From Arion vulgaris (taxonomy: Eukaryota > Mollusca > Gastropoda > Stylommatophora > Arionidae), in NCBI GenBank assembly GCA_020796225.1, contig CM036758.1, positions 30,173,647-30,237,646 on the forward strand: a stretch of DNA of 64,000 nucleotides. The letters are read 5' to 3'. How positions within the stretch are numbered: position 1 is the stretch's first letter; every line of letters starts with the position of its first letter. Positions 1-12,000 of the stretch are shown one piece after another. The translations under genes and the position numbers were made by a program. A model generated the notes under the pieces. The model did no database searches, was not told where the DNA came from, and saw nothing but the letters and a program-made list of their open reading frames with translations.

Positions 1-247
1 TCTTCTTCTTTGGGTTATTTGTTATATCATTCTTCTTCCTTGGGTTATTTGTCATATCATTCTTCTTCTTTGGGTTATTTGTTATATCATTCTTCTTCCT
101 TGGGTTATTTGTCATATCATTCTTCTTCTTTGGGTTATTTGTCATATCATTCTTCTTCCTCGGGTTATTTGTCATATCACTCTTCTTCCTCGGGTTATTT
201 GTCATATCACTCTTCTTCCTCGGGTTATTTGTCATATCATTCTTCAT
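1..247. repeat. 30-bp minisatellite, about 8 copies
   Basis: Eight near-identical 30-bp units (TCTTCTTC..TGGGTTATTTG..ATATCAT) run from the window edge, so the array may continue to the left. Units differ only by C/T changes at a few sites. Because 30 is a multiple of 3, a spurious ORF stays open across it. No coding role is claimed. Confidence 0.95.
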
Positions 248-261
248 TAGTTAGTTATACA

Positions 262-670
262 GACACGATGGGCAGGACATGGGGCTCGAATGTCAGATTT
301 CAGAATACCCAAACGACTCTTTTATGGTGAGCTCCATAATGGTAAACGCTCACAGGGTGGTCAGAAAAGGCGATTCAAAGATACACTCGATAAAATCCTT
401 TGGCATAGATGTCAACAACTGGGAGAATGTTGCTCAAGACAGATCAGCCTTGCGCCCACTTCTTCGACACGGTTCCTCGGCCTGCGAGGCAGGTAGAACA
501 GCACGGATGGAACAAAAACGGCAAAGTAGAAAGGCAGTAAAACTTCCCACAAGTGCAAGTATACCTTGCCTACACTGTACAAGAACATTTCAAGCCCGTA
601 TCGGGTTCACTAGTCATCTATCTACGCACACACAGACAAACATAACGCAACTACATTCCCGTGGATGAAA
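262..670 (+). mobile_element. LINE-B 3' fragment with C2H2 zinc finger
   Basis: Frames broken by shifts encode the C-terminal part of a non-LTR retrotransposon protein: a WAGH-like start, then R.PKRLFYGEL and GGQKRRFKDTL, then a Cys-X2-Cys-X12-His-X3-His finger (CLHC...HLSTH, about 565-630). The same tail recurs at 6546-6960 and 32080-33410. At least two frames are needed, so this copy is dead and 5'-truncated. Confidence 0.8.
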
Positions 671-713
671 ATTTGTGTGGTCATCATCACCCGTGATGGA
701 CGAGCATCATCAG

Positions 714-911
714 TTAGTTATACATGAAAATAGTCCAGGGCATGCGGGTATTTACGGTAATGAGAGAGCAGACAGGCTTGCATGCGGGTGTGTAAAGTAA
801 TGAGAGAACGGACAGACTTGCATCAACAGCATCGTTTGTTAGGGAGTTGAAGATGGATAAGGTGAATGTTCTTTGGTCTCTTCGTGACTGTCTGTTGGAT
901 GAGGACACTTC
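714..911 (+). mobile_element. RNase H-bearing LINE fragment (LINE-R)
   Basis: Frames encode SPGHAGIYGNERADRLA, the C-terminal signature of the RNase H domain found in several LINE clades. A second partial copy of the NERADRLA segment follows about 55 bp later, so a short tandem duplication exists here. The fragment is cut on the right by SINE-A. Confidence 0.7.
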
Positions 912-1165
912 TCCTTCTTCTTTGCGTTCGTTCTTTACGACCAATTTTAATCGCTCTTTGTGATATGTTTGATCTTTGCCAAGAACGTGTATACGTTGCA
1001 CATTGGTTTGGTAGGCCCCTAAACGCAGAAGACTTCTACACGTTTAGGACATGTGCATCCGATTTCAGCCACACCTCCTTAGTCGCCTCTTACGACATGC
1101 GTGGCAGGTAACAGTGGTTCTATTCTTTACACCCCAAATTTGGACCCCGGTAACCACTCGGGCGG
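912..1165 (-). mobile_element. SINE-A copy 1
   Basis: A 254-bp copy of a short interspersed repeat also found at 1167-1319, 24853-24985, 29268-29420 and 39305-39557. Its (GAA)n tail lies at the left (read as CTTCTTCTTT), so the element points to the minus strand. It contains the core CATGTCGTAAGAGGCGACT that SINE-B also carries. The other end reads CGCCCGAGTGGTTACCGG on the minus strand. Confidence 0.8.
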
Positions 1166-1166
1166 G

Positions 1167-1319
1167 TAGACCTCTAAACGCTTAGACTTCTACAAGTTTA
1201 GGACATGTGCATCCGATTTCAGCCAAACCTCCTTAGTCGCCTCTTACGACATGCGTGACAGGTAACAGTGGTTCTATTCTTTACTCCCCAAATTAGGGCC
1301 CCGGTAACCACTCGGGCGA
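1167..1319 (-). mobile_element. SINE-A copy 2, partial, tandem to copy 1
   Basis: This repeats the head and core of SINE-A directly next to copy 1, giving a dimer. It lacks the GAA-tailed third. The junction falls at the CGGGCG end of copy 1. Confidence 0.75.
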
Positions 1320-1322
1320 CAG

Positions 1323-2830
1323 TGGTAATATTCTGAAAGATCTACCAAGTCCATATTTATTGCCATGCCAAAGAAATCGAATGTGAAGATCATCTCACTA
1401 TTCAGTCGTATGGGACATATGACAAAGATATTACTGAAAATAATAATGAGAAGCAGAATAAGATCAGAAGTCAGTGAAGAACAGTTCGGGTTTGTTAAGG
1501 GCACTGGCAATGCTATATATATATCATAAGAACACTAATGAGAACAGATCTATATTTGTGCTTTATAGACTACACCAAGGCGTTCGACAAAGTAAACCAT
1601 CAGGAACTCTTAGCAATGTTAGAGAGTGTAAACATTGACAGCAAAGGTCTAAGAGTCATTCAGAACATATATTGGCAGCAAACAGCAGCTATTAGAATAT
1701 ACAAACAGATAGAACCTTTACAGAAGATCAAAAAATGAGTTAGACAAAGATGCGTGTTATCAACTGATCTGTTCTCACTGTGTGTAGTGAAAACATTTTT
1801 AGATCTTTAAAGGATATTGCTGGAATAGCCGTAGGAAGACATAACATAAATAACCTGGGATATGCCGACGGGTCCTTTACTGAACCGCAGGGACAGCGAA
1901 AGAAGGAGGCCGAGAAATACATGGAGACAAGGGATCAACAATATAAAGAACTGGAGGGAGCTGCAGGAGATAGCTAGAGATAGGAAGACTTGGCATGAGT
2001 TGGTTGAGGGCCTATGCCCCAATTCGGGATAAAAAGGCAGAGAGAGAGAGATGCCGATGATACTGTCTTAATAGCAAGAAATGAAATAGAACTCCAGAAT
2101 TTAGTTGACAAGATTGTGACAGAAAGTAACCACAAAGAACTGAATCTGAATATTAAAAAGTCAGAAGTTATGATCATCTAAAAAAAAAAGCAGAGTCCGA
2201 CAAAAGGCACCAGCACAGTAAATGGAACGGAGCTAAGACAAGTACAGCAATTAAACTCGAGTCCTGGTAACATCGGATGGCAGATTAGAAATAAAGAGCA
2301 GAATAGGGCAGGCTAAAGCAGCGTTCCAGAAATTTAGAAGCATTATATGCAACAAGTCACTGTCAATTGATGTCAGAAGGAGAGTTATTCAGTGTTACTT
2401 ATAGCCAAGACTGACATACGGATGCGAGTTGTGAACAGTAAATAAACAGATAATAAAATATATGGAGGACACAAAGATGTGGTTTTACAGAAGAATGATG
2501 AGAAACCCATGGAGTGCAAAAATGACGAATGTTGAGGTGTTGAACGAGGCCAAGACGCAGATAAAGCTTATTATCAATATAAGAAAGAGGCAATCATCAT
2601 TTTTGGACATTTGATGAGAAGGTGGGGTTTAGAACACATTGCGTCAATCAGTAAAATAGAGGGGGAGTTCAGACAGAGGAAAACAGAGAGAGACAATTTT
2701 GGACAGTCTGACTTCATGGCATGGAAGAGAGTCAACATCTGAGATGATAGAAAACACCAGGGACAGAGATTTGTGGAGATCCATGAACGCCTACGCCAGC
2801 CGGCACGGCACCTGATGATGATGTGTTCGG
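1323..2830 (+). mobile_element. LINE-A fragment, reverse transcriptase to 3' end
   Basis: Read over several frames this is a reverse transcriptase: a SEEQFGFVKG motif (about 1475), motif A FIDYTKAFDKVN (about 1563-1600), then the YADD active-site region. The C-terminal piece has an MTNVEVLNEA segment and a degraded GHLMRR segment, ending near CCTGATGATGATG, a short (GAT)n tail. Stops and frameshifts make it non-functional. The catalytic YADD is physically split by the insert at 1869-2050. A sister copy with the same RT segment lies at 39800-40260 and a tail copy at 62172-62488. Confidence 0.85.
1869..2050 (+). mobile_element. LINE-H 3' tail inserted into the LINE-A YADD motif
   Basis: A 182-bp stretch encodes WRELQEIARDRKTWHELVEGL in a shifted frame and ends in (GA)n. 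This is the extreme C-terminus of another LINE, also seen at 25560-25850 (minus). ATGCCGA occurs at 1862-1868 and again at 2051-2057, which fits a 7-bp target-site duplication. The host frame resumes as ADDTVLIARNE. Confidence 0.7.
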
Positions 2831-3054
2831 GAGATAAATCATTCTGGGGTTCTTAACTAATGCGCACGATAGAGTAGTGGAGAGCAGGGAGAGACTTTTG
2901 ATGACGTTGCTGTTACTCTTGAATGGTTCTCTGACACCAGTTTACTGAGATCATTTGTGTGTCCGGCTGTTAGACTCTGCTTCGGAAGGTCCAAAACTGT
3001 CAGCTGCGGTTTGTGTGATGTAACGTGTAACTGTATTATCGATTAAGAGAAGAA

Positions 3055-3115
3055 CTGTAGTAATGGCGAAACACGTAAAAACAAAGTACTGTAGTTATAC
3101 AAAATACACAAAAAT
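3055..3115 (-). mobile_element. Penelope-like 3' terminal piece
   Basis: The reverse complement reads TTTGTTTTTACGTGTTTCGC, preceded by a TTTTGTAAAACTACAG-like stretch. The same sequence follows the GIY-YIG fragment at 44600-44670 and recurs at 49210-49285. It is probably the 3' end of one retroelement family. Confidence 0.5.
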
Positions 3116-3289
3116 AATAATTAAAATAATAATACTGTAACTGTACGAGAATAATATTTTTTTTTAAAAAACCTCATAACTGCAGAAGCTATCGGTAAAT
3201 ATGGGCAGAACTACTGCTTTTCAAATAAATAGAAAATATTTTTTTGTAATCAACACTAAAGGACATTACATCTGACAGCCCCAGATAAT

Positions 3290-3416
3290 TATAGTAAACT
3301 TCCCAGAATATACAAATAATAGTAAATACTAAAATATAACATAGTCCAAAAATCAGGATATTTCCGAAAATTTGTGTTTGGCCCCCACCAACAAAAATGA
3401 CTACGAGCCGCCACTG
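3290..3416 (+). mobile_element. hAT MITE, left end missing
   Basis: The right part of the MITE described at 11624-11788 is present. It has the internal CCCACCAACAAAAAT segment and ends with the terminal inverted repeat ACGAGCCGCCACTG. The left terminal repeat is not present, so this copy is truncated. Confidence 0.7.
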
Positions 3417-3549
3417 GTTTATGCTGTAGGTACCCCCACATTTAAGTGAAATTGGCAGTGTCACCTTTCGAGCTGTTTGTTCAAATCTGTTATTGGCTAT
3501 CCAGTTTCCGATCTTAGCGGGGCAATTTTTGTGATGTTTGGTCTCAGGG

Positions 3550-3905
3550 CTACTCTGATATTTTTATACATTGCCTTGGTGTTGCCCATATCTGCAGCAT
3601 ATTGTATTGCAGAACATAGATTTGACCAGTATTCATTTGCATACCTCCTTGACTCCCGTTACACACTGATTTTGTGTGCTGGAGACGGTCTTTTGAGCTT
3701 TGTGAGGGGTTCTTTTTGTAATTTATTAGGGCTCTTTTCTTTTCCTCAATTAGAAAGTGTTGTTCTGAAGTGTTACCTGGTGTTGTTTCATTTTGTTCGA
3801 CCAGTCTTTGCTGGAGAATTTCTTGGCCAAAGGAAGAGATGACGCAGTCATACATATTATTTTTAAGGATGCTCCACTTTTCGTCCATGCTACTTTCTCC
3901 AATTA
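3550..3905 (-). mobile_element. LINE fragment, endonuclease-to-RT linker
   Basis: The minus-strand frame encodes EKWSILKNNMYDC and KKRALINYKKNPSQ. This resembles the linker between endonuclease and reverse transcriptase in RTE-like LINEs, where a basic K.ALL.YK..P segment is usual. No catalytic motif is visible. The assignment is by resemblance only. Confidence 0.5.
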
Positions 3906-3907
3906 CA

Positions 3908-4700
3908 TTGTCAGACGATGCTGACTTAGTTGCACACATTGAGGCTACACTGCAATCCCTAATAAATAATTTGACCAGGGCATGTCACCTGTTTTGACTA
4001 TAGTGCCACCAAAACAGTGGTTTTATGTCAGGAAATAATACATCAACAAATATCACTTTAAATGGTAACCATCTAATCCCAGTTAAAAAATTCTGCTATT
4101 TTCGGTTCCATAGTCACTGCCAGTTTCTCTTTTAATGAAGAAATCAACGATCGAATAGGCAGCGCGGCTACTACATTCGGCAAACTATCAAAGAGAGCGT
4201 GGACAACAAAAAATTAACTTTGCAGACGAAGATTCAAATATATCGAGCCTGTGTAATTAGCTCTTTACTATATGGCTCAGAAACATGGACACCTACTAAA
4301 GGCACGAGAGAAGACTTAACATCTTTCATCTTTGATGTCTCCGCAAGATTATGAACATCAGGTGGTACGACAAGATAACCAACTCTGAAGTACTGAACGT
4401 GCAAACTTGCCTTCCATCATATGCATGCTCAGCAGTAGAAGACTTAGATAGCTAGGGCATGTGCGAAGAATGGACAATGGCCACATTCCAAAACAAATGT
4501 TGTTCTGTGAACTTTCGGAGGGAAGAGGCCCCAAGGAAGACCACTGCTCAGATATAAAGATGTCTGTAAGGCCTCAATGAATAACTTTTCTATCGGTCCA
4601 AGCAAATGCGAAAAAACTAGCTATTGATCGAGATATAGGGAAAACAACATTACGCAAAGGTGCATAATCTTTTGAAGAGAGATTTAGGAGTGAGCTGAAA
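3908..4700 (+). mobile_element. LINE-F fragment, RT active site to C-terminus
   Basis: It begins near the RT active site (SDDADLVAH, a changed YADD box), then TLQSLINNLTRACHLF, then ITLNGNHLIPVKKFCYF and FSFNEEINDRIGSAATTFGKL, then LNIFHL.CLRKIMNIRWYDKI. Stops and frameshifts are spread through it. The same protein region lies on the minus strand at 29430-30660, where one segment has become a minisatellite. Confidence 0.75.
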
Positions 4701-4859
4701 GACAAGAGAGACAAACGAAAACTCAGAAGTTATCAAAGTGAAATACTTGCCAATTGATCGTATGTAAAGACGAAAAAAAGCCATATATACAATTTTAAAA
4801 TGTCCTCATAATATTTATCAACAATATATATATTTTGAAGAAAAAATAGCTAGTGGGGC

Positions 4860-5394
4860 TCACACCACAACCACAAGTAGTTTGACAATGGAGGTGCGGG
4901 CGGTTACAGAGGCAATGAAATGGTTGGCATTTCATAACTACTCTCGTGTTTTCATACTCGGTGACTCCATGAGCATAATTCGTAAAGTCGAATCAGGAAT
5001 GATGAGACGCAACTGTGTGGAGGTACTAGTAAAGACAATGATAAGAGATCACATTCATTTTTATCCCTAGGCACCCAGGCGTCAGTGGTAATGAACGAGC
5101 TGATAGATTGTCTGGCAGAGGGAGCTTCAATGGACCAAAATGACATTATTTACGCATTGAGAGAGTCTTTCCGAACAGAGGAGTTTTAAGGTTGTGAATC
5201 CCACTCGCTGACCAGATTGGGAGAGATGGGTGTCGATATTGGTGCAGCCCGAAGTGAACGACATACCAAATATGCAGATTGATAAATCAATATTGAACTG
5301 GCGTGTTGGGCCGCTGCTGGATTTGTTGAGGCGGAGATCGGAGCATCTATGGACGTGTCCGGAGTGTTATAATGATAGTCTCCATATAACTTAT
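4860..5394 (+). mobile_element. LINE-R fragment, RNase H domain
   Basis: Frames encode MEVRAVTEAMKWL, then GDSMSIIRKVESGM (the second and third acidic positions of RNase H). A shifted HPGVSGNERADRLSG follows, the His-containing end of the domain. A close relative lies at 8320-8720. It is disabled by stops. Confidence 0.75.
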
Positions 5395-5641
5395 CGCCCG
5401 TGTGGTGCCGGGACCCGCAAGGGAAGCAAATAATAGTACCACTGCGACCTACATACAAGGCATGTCGTAAGAAGCGACTGATGTAGGTCATAGGAAGCTA
5501 CCTAGTAAATAAAAAGCGTCGCAGAAATCGGATGTTCTAGCCTACTTGTAGGCGCATAACGCACAATCGCTCTTAGGTCCAGATCACAAATCACACAGAG
5601 TGGTTAACAAATGGTCGATATGGAGCATTCGAAGAAGAATA
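5395..5641 (+). mobile_element. SINE-B copy, 5' of GRHPR exon 1
   Basis: A 247-bp element runs from CGCCCGTGTGGTGCCGGG through the CATGTCGTAAGAAGCGACT core to ATATGGAGCATTCGAAGAAG. Other copies are at 6972-7226, 26903-27165, 36236-36495, 54942-55202, 61988-62577 (split) and 62898-63152. It ends only about 200 bp before the GRHPR start codon, so it may overlap the promoter. Confidence 0.85.
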
Positions 5642-5841
5642 TAACTGATCTATATTTTGGCTTTGGTCTGGCTTTTTTTCCCAACAATGTCTGGCTTCAA
5701 ATCTAAATTTGAATCTGGCAACACTGACGTGTTTTCCAAACGCTCGTCCTTCAAAACCACTGTAGACACGAAACATTTGCATTCAAGAACTGAGATTGAA
5801 TATATACATTCATTGCAGTTTCTTTTTGAGTGCAGTGTACG

Positions 5842-6046
5842 ATGAAGGACAAGTATGTCTATGTAACACGTCGGATTCCCAAACCTGGGTTTAACAAGTT
5901 AGAGGAAAGATTTGAAGTGGATTTTTGGGACAGCGACGACATGATTCCCCACCACGTTCTCGTTGATAAAATGAAATCACATCCATATGATGCGTTGTAT
6001 TGTATGCTTACAGATCAGATAGATAAAGAAGTTTTGGATGCCGCAG
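5842..6046 (+). CDS. GRHPR: GRHPR coding exon 1
   Basis: Encodes residues 1-68 and one base of codon 69 (phase 1). The segment YVTRRIP...WDSDD matches the N-terminus of the family. The donor is GCAG|GTACGT. A pyrimidine-rich stretch ending in TTGCAG at 5814-5819 could be an acceptor for a 5' UTR intron, so transcription may start further upstream. Confidence 0.93.
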
Positions 6047-9000
6047 GTACGTTTACTCTATTTATTGCACACATATTCCACTAACTTTATGCACGACCTT
6101 CACTTTACGCATTTCATAATAATAATGAGTAGCGATCTACTCCATTTGTGGCCAGCATGGTTACTCACTCCTAGTTGAACTACAATGCTTGAATGTTTCT
6201 AGTGAACGACTAGTTGGTAAAAAAAAGGAGATATTGTTGCTTTGAGCCCATTCTTCCACCCATTTTCCAGTGTTTCTTACTTCCTTACCTATAAGACTGT
6301 CGGACATCCTTACCTATAACACTTCATAAGAACGCATCCAAACTCCACACTATACAGTCTTCTACAACAGAACATCAGGAAAGAAGGCGAGAGGAATACC
6401 ACGAAAAGGTTGGTTATATGGCATAGCAGAATCCTGTCAAACAGCAAAAATAACCCAAGCCACAAGAACAGCGCAAGACAAAAACAGAAAACCATAACAC
6501 TTGGCAACAACCCGGTAGCAGTGGGACGACAAAAGAAAAAGAAGAATGCCTGATAAACGCATCCCAGAACAGTTGATGTGTGGCTAACTTGAAGGGGGCA
6601 GACGTTCTGCTGGTTGGACAGAAAAAACACTTTAAAGACACTCTTTAAGTGTGAAATGCTTCGATATAGACACCACGGACTGGGAATCCCTTACGCAAGA
6701 TCGCCAAATGTGGCGCTGTAACAAAAGAGGAGCCTGCATAGCTGAGAATCACCGTGCCGTTGAGGCACAGAGAAAATGAGCTGCGCGAAGCGACAGAACA
6801 CGCACGTCTAACCTTGATCATGTATGCCCCACCTGTAGTAGGGGATTGTGTTCTAGGTTTCGACTCTACAGTCACCTCCGCACACACCAGAGAGGTGCAG
6901 CAGCACACTCTGAGATTGTTGTCACCATTGCTTGCGATGGACGGCTATTATATCATCTATCCTGAAGGCTAAAGCCCTCCCTTGTGTTGCCGGGGTCCTC
7001 AATGGGAGCAAAGAATAGTAAGACTGGGATCTACAAGGCATGTCGTAATAGGTGACTCTTGTAGGGGCCTAGGAAAGCTACCCTAGTAAATATAAAGCGA
7101 AGCAGAAATAGGATGTGCTGGACCTACTTGTCGGCGCATCATTTAACGTACAATCACTCTTAGGCTTGGATCACATACCAGTCACAAAGAGTGGTTAACA
7201 AGTGGTCGATATGGAGCATTCAAGAAGAGGATTGCTAAAGCCAAGCCTTTTATATGAGACAAAGTAATTTAAATTATGTTAGTAGTAATTAGTCTAGTAC
7301 TACTATCACAGAGTGAATAATTTATGTCAGTTTCAATTATGTTGTTTGTTAAATTTGTATACATGCATTTTTACATTCCTGATTTTTGACTTGAAAAAAG
7401 AAATTACTTTTTAACATTTTTGCATCTGTTTTTTTTAGTTTTTTTATTATTATTTTTTTTTAAAAGGGCCTCAGCTAAAAATAGTTGCCACAATGTCTGT
7501 TGGTTATGAAAATATCAATATTCAAGAGTGTGGTGCAAGAAACATCATGGTGAGCAACCTCAGTTTATATGTCTTTTCTTATTGACCAAAAAACCAAAGC
7601 ATCTGTAACATAATAATTCATCTTTTGTTATAGAGATATATTCTTGGCAAAAAAAAGTGTGGACATTGCCATCTATTTGTATGAGTCAAATATAAAATAA
7701 TTGAAGTTTTTTAAAATTGAATTGTCATCTCTACATCAACAACTCAAAAGTAGACCATAGTGGATCTCTGCATTTTCTGACATTTGCTATGTTGACACCT
7801 TCTAGCAGACTTATGTATTATTTTTTCTTTTCTGTTCATCTACCTACCAGCAATAGTAAAGTCATGTAACAGGGTGAATTATTCATTAGAGCTCTGATTG
7901 TGCTGGTTGAACGTATGTTTTAAATCTCTACCCCCATCCCACTTGAACTACAGGGTGTTCAAGATAATTGCAGCCCCATTGACAAATTGAAAGTTGCCAG
8001 TTACACAGTGAGTGGTGTTTATTTACTATTTAAACCGGTTCTGACTAGCTCCTACGTCACATTTGTTCATCGTTCCTTCCCGCACTACAATTACATACCG
8101 TCACACAACCTTGACCTATACTACGTCATAACTGAACCTTCTCATTTTCATACATATATGCCAGATTAGCTCCATTCACAGGCTGCTTTTATCTTGAACA
8201 CCCTGTAGAATAAAGTAGTCACTGTTTCATGAGCAAATTATGAAGTTCCTAACAACATCAATGTAATGTCTTGGCTAGAATTAGTTTGACTAAAGTCAAA
8301 TCTGCAATGCTTTAAGGAGGATAACAATTGCGATCCGAGAAATCACCTTCATTTTTGTCCCTGGCCACGCAGGAGTTAGTGGTAATGAATGAGCTGATAG
8401 ATTGGCTGGCAAGGCTACAATATCAGAGGAAGCTGCCATGGACAGAAATGACATTCTTAACGCATTAAGTCTTTCCGAACATAGGAGTTTCAGGGTTGTA
8501 AATCCCACTCGCTGATCAGATTGAGAGAGATGGGTATCGATATTGGTGCAGCCCAAAAAAAACAACATACCAAATATGCTAGCAGATTGATTAATCAACA
8601 TTGAACTGACATGTTGGGCAGCTGGACGCTGATGGATTTGTTGAGACGGAGATCAGAGCACCTATGGATGTGTCCAGAGTGCTATGATGATAGTCCTCTG
8701 ATAACTGATAACAAATACTGTCTTGATCAAAGTCAATCCTATGATACTTCAACTCAGAAAATCTTTGCTGTCTTAACTAGAGTCAGTCCTGCAATGTCTT
8801 GATAAGGATAACATGTAATATTTTTCACTTCTTTGTGCAAGACCTTTCTAAGAAGTTTTTGGAAGCAGTTTGTTTTAGAAGATTCAGTTCTATTCTTTAA
8901 TAGTTGTGTAGTGGTCCATGATTCACATTCATATGATGAAAATCATGGCATATCCTTTTAAGGACATAACCATCAACCACAGTAAACGAGTCGTTGATTT

Positions 9001-12000
9001 TCTAGGCACCACTTATACGTTCAGTAGTTTGCTATTGCTTTCTGAATGGTGAGGTCTATTTTTACCGTTGCACAATTCTACGGAAACGAATTTGTGTAGA
9101 AACTGCCCGCAGCAGAGTTAGAACCAACTACGCGTGAGGTGAGATCGAGCTCACTGCCGCTTAAGCTACAGGCGTCCACATATCCATATGTTTCCACACA
9201 AAAATGCATGTTCTCAAAAGTTGTTGTTTATGCCTGTCTAAAGTTTGAATGCCTGTGTTATACCATAAGGTTCTTTATACTATTTAGTCTGTGAATTGCC
9301 ATAGTTAGTCACCTTCTGATTTTGTGTGTACAGCCTCCATTATTGTTAATAACACAGACAAGATATTCATTATGTTAATCGTTAGAGAGGGTCTCTGTGG
9401 CATGGAGGTTAGGTGCTCACCTCTTGTTCCAAAGGTACTCAGTTTGCTCCCTTGTGGATCCAACAGAATATTTTTTCAGAGATCCCTGGGTGAGATCGAG
9501 TTCCTAGTCCTATCAGAGACAGATGATAAAATATAGGTCCTGTGTTCAATTTCAGCACGTAAAAGAAACCTAGAAAGTGCAAAATCGAGAAGAGCAGGAT
9601 GTAATGCTGCTGCCCAGGCAAAATTCATTAGCAGGATAACAAAATAAAATTCCTACAACATATTTTCACCAACTTCTAAATTACATCAGGCCCCCATGCC
9701 GGTACTACGGTGTTTGTTTAGACACTGAGATTTTCCTGTGTAAGAAAGATACCAGGAGCACACATGATTACTCCCCAAAGTGCAATGATGATGATTGTAT
9801 CAATCAAACATTTTCAATTTCTTCATTGTTGGTGGTAATTTTTATTGGTATCTTATTTTGTTCATTGATATAATTAGATCTACATTGACCCTGTTTCTTT
9901 CCAATATTCAATTTCCCGGTCCACCTTCCTGATACATAGTGGAGATAACTACCTCAGTCTACAAAGACATAGCATGGAAATATTGTTAGTGACCATATCT
10001 TGCCACATAATTCCTAGAAGTATTACTTAGAGAAGTGAGGATGTCGATTAGGAGAAATTAACTTTCTTTCTTTCTCAAATCCTTTATGCCTCACAGCGTC
10101 AGGTCAGGAAGAGATTTCTAAAACGGGCCTAGTATGCGCTTCGTAGATAGTCTCTTTCATCGCCTCTGTTATCTCTGAGGTCCATCTTTGCGTGGCTGAC
10201 CTTTGCTTTATACCCATTGTATCGGAGCAGCATTACTCTTTGGAGTGCACTGTCTGATGGTAATCTGCTTACGTGGCGAACCATTTAATTTGTTGTTTCT
10301 TGATGAAGTCTAGTACTGATGTTGTACCCACTTTTTCCTGATGTCTTCATTTTTCAATCGGTCTCTTCTTGTTACACCCAGCATTCTGTGTAGACACTTC
10401 ATCTCTGTTGTGACTAGTTTTCTTCTATCGTTTGTTGTCAGCTCCAGGTTTGGCACTGGTAACATAATGTGCAGAAATTAACTGAACATTCCAAAACAGG
10501 ATTTAGGACAAGTATGGAGAGGGGGCAACTCTGTGCATGACATAACGATTCCTTGACTGAGTTCAGAGCCAGAGAACATACCTTGAAAGCCTTCTTATTT
10601 GAAGACTGGCATGATGTTGACCACATTATCCATTGTGTGCTGTTGGTCAAAGAAGAATATTATCCTATTTTCGTTGTCCGCTATGTACTTAATATAAAAA
10701 CAGGTTCTTTACTTTTATTTTTATATTAGAACCTTCAAAAATTGTGGGTAATTCACAGTAAGCCATTCTCATTTTTCCTATCTGGCTGAGAATCAGAGAT
10801 GGAGGTTCACTTTGTAATCAGAATCTAGATGAATTACCTGGAACATTTCCTGATACTCATAACATTATATTAGTATGTTGTGGAATGTTAGAAATATCAT
10901 GAAGAAATAACAAGATCTAAGTGATTTCAGGTATAATTTGTCACTCACTGTAGAAGTGTGACTAGTTCAGAAGCTCTACTTTACACTAACAACATGACAT
11001 ATTATTGATTTATTAGAGTCACTAAAGATAAGAACAACAGAACAGACAGACTAAAACAAAAGAAATATTTGTATTATATGTTATGATGATTGTACACATA
11101 ATCTCAGGTTGCAAACACACCTGGTGTCTCTACTGACAGTGTAGCAGAGCTGACTGTGACCCTGTTGTTAATGACTGCCAGAAGAACATCTGAAGGTTAG
11201 AATAGATAGAAGAATCAATACAACTTTGTAACTTGTTGCAAACTAGAACATTTCGATTGCATTTCTTTCATTTAGTGTTGAAAAATTGAAGGAATTTTTC
11301 TCAATATATAATGCATTGTAGTCAAAAAAGAAACTGCAATACTGAACCCTTCAATTTCTCTGTTGTGTAACTATTCCTGTTTTCCTATTTCATCATAGAA
11401 ATTCTCACTCTCCAGTCAGGTTTTATGTCTTATGTCTTCATCTACTAGTTTTTTTGGTAACATGTTTATCAGCCTGTACTCTTTCTCTTTTCATATATCA
11501 GTTTCAGTCATCAAGCTCATGCTTGATTATACTTTTAGGTTATTGCCTGAGTTGTGTTTAGTCATCTCAACATTCTCTCTTTAATGTTCAACTGTATTGG
11601 CAATTGTCATGCACTCTTCTAAGCAGTGGCGGCTCGTCATTAGGGGTAAGTGGGGTAGGGCCCTCACAAAAATAATGTGTAAGCGTATTTGTTTAATGAA
11701 TTAAAATATAACCTAACCGAAAATCATGGTTTTTTTCCGCAAATTTTTGTCTGACCCCACCAACAAAAATAATCACGAGCCGCCACTGCTTCTAAGCATA
11801 TATTTTCTATTACTACTGGTCATCTTCTTCATTTCTCTAATTCTGTTTTCACAGCATCAGAGTAAGGAGAGATTTATAGAACTTCCATTCGTGTGCACTT
11901 CATAAATAGTGTAATTCACTGCGTCTGTTATTTCTGTGGACAATCTTTTGTTTTGTAGCCACTGTATCGGAGTAGCATTGCTTTTTGAGGTACACAGGCT

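Larger units (their letters stand above)
6047..7466 (+). other. GRHPR: GRHPR intron 1
   Basis: The intron has a GTACGT donor and an acceptor TTTTTTAAAAG at 7466. It contains a LINE-D tail, a LINE-B tail and a SINE-B copy, listed separately. In 6047-6315 and 7227-7466 I see only AT-rich sequence. Confidence 0.85.
7550..11107 (+). other. GRHPR: GRHPR intron 2
   Basis: A 3.6-kb intron, GTGAGC donor and ATCTCAG acceptor. It carries a mariner MITE, an RNase H LINE piece, two tRNA-headed SINEs and a LINE-G tail, listed separately. At 9562-10075 and 10475-11100 I recognise nothing beyond AT-rich sequence and short unplaced ORFs. Confidence 0.85.
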
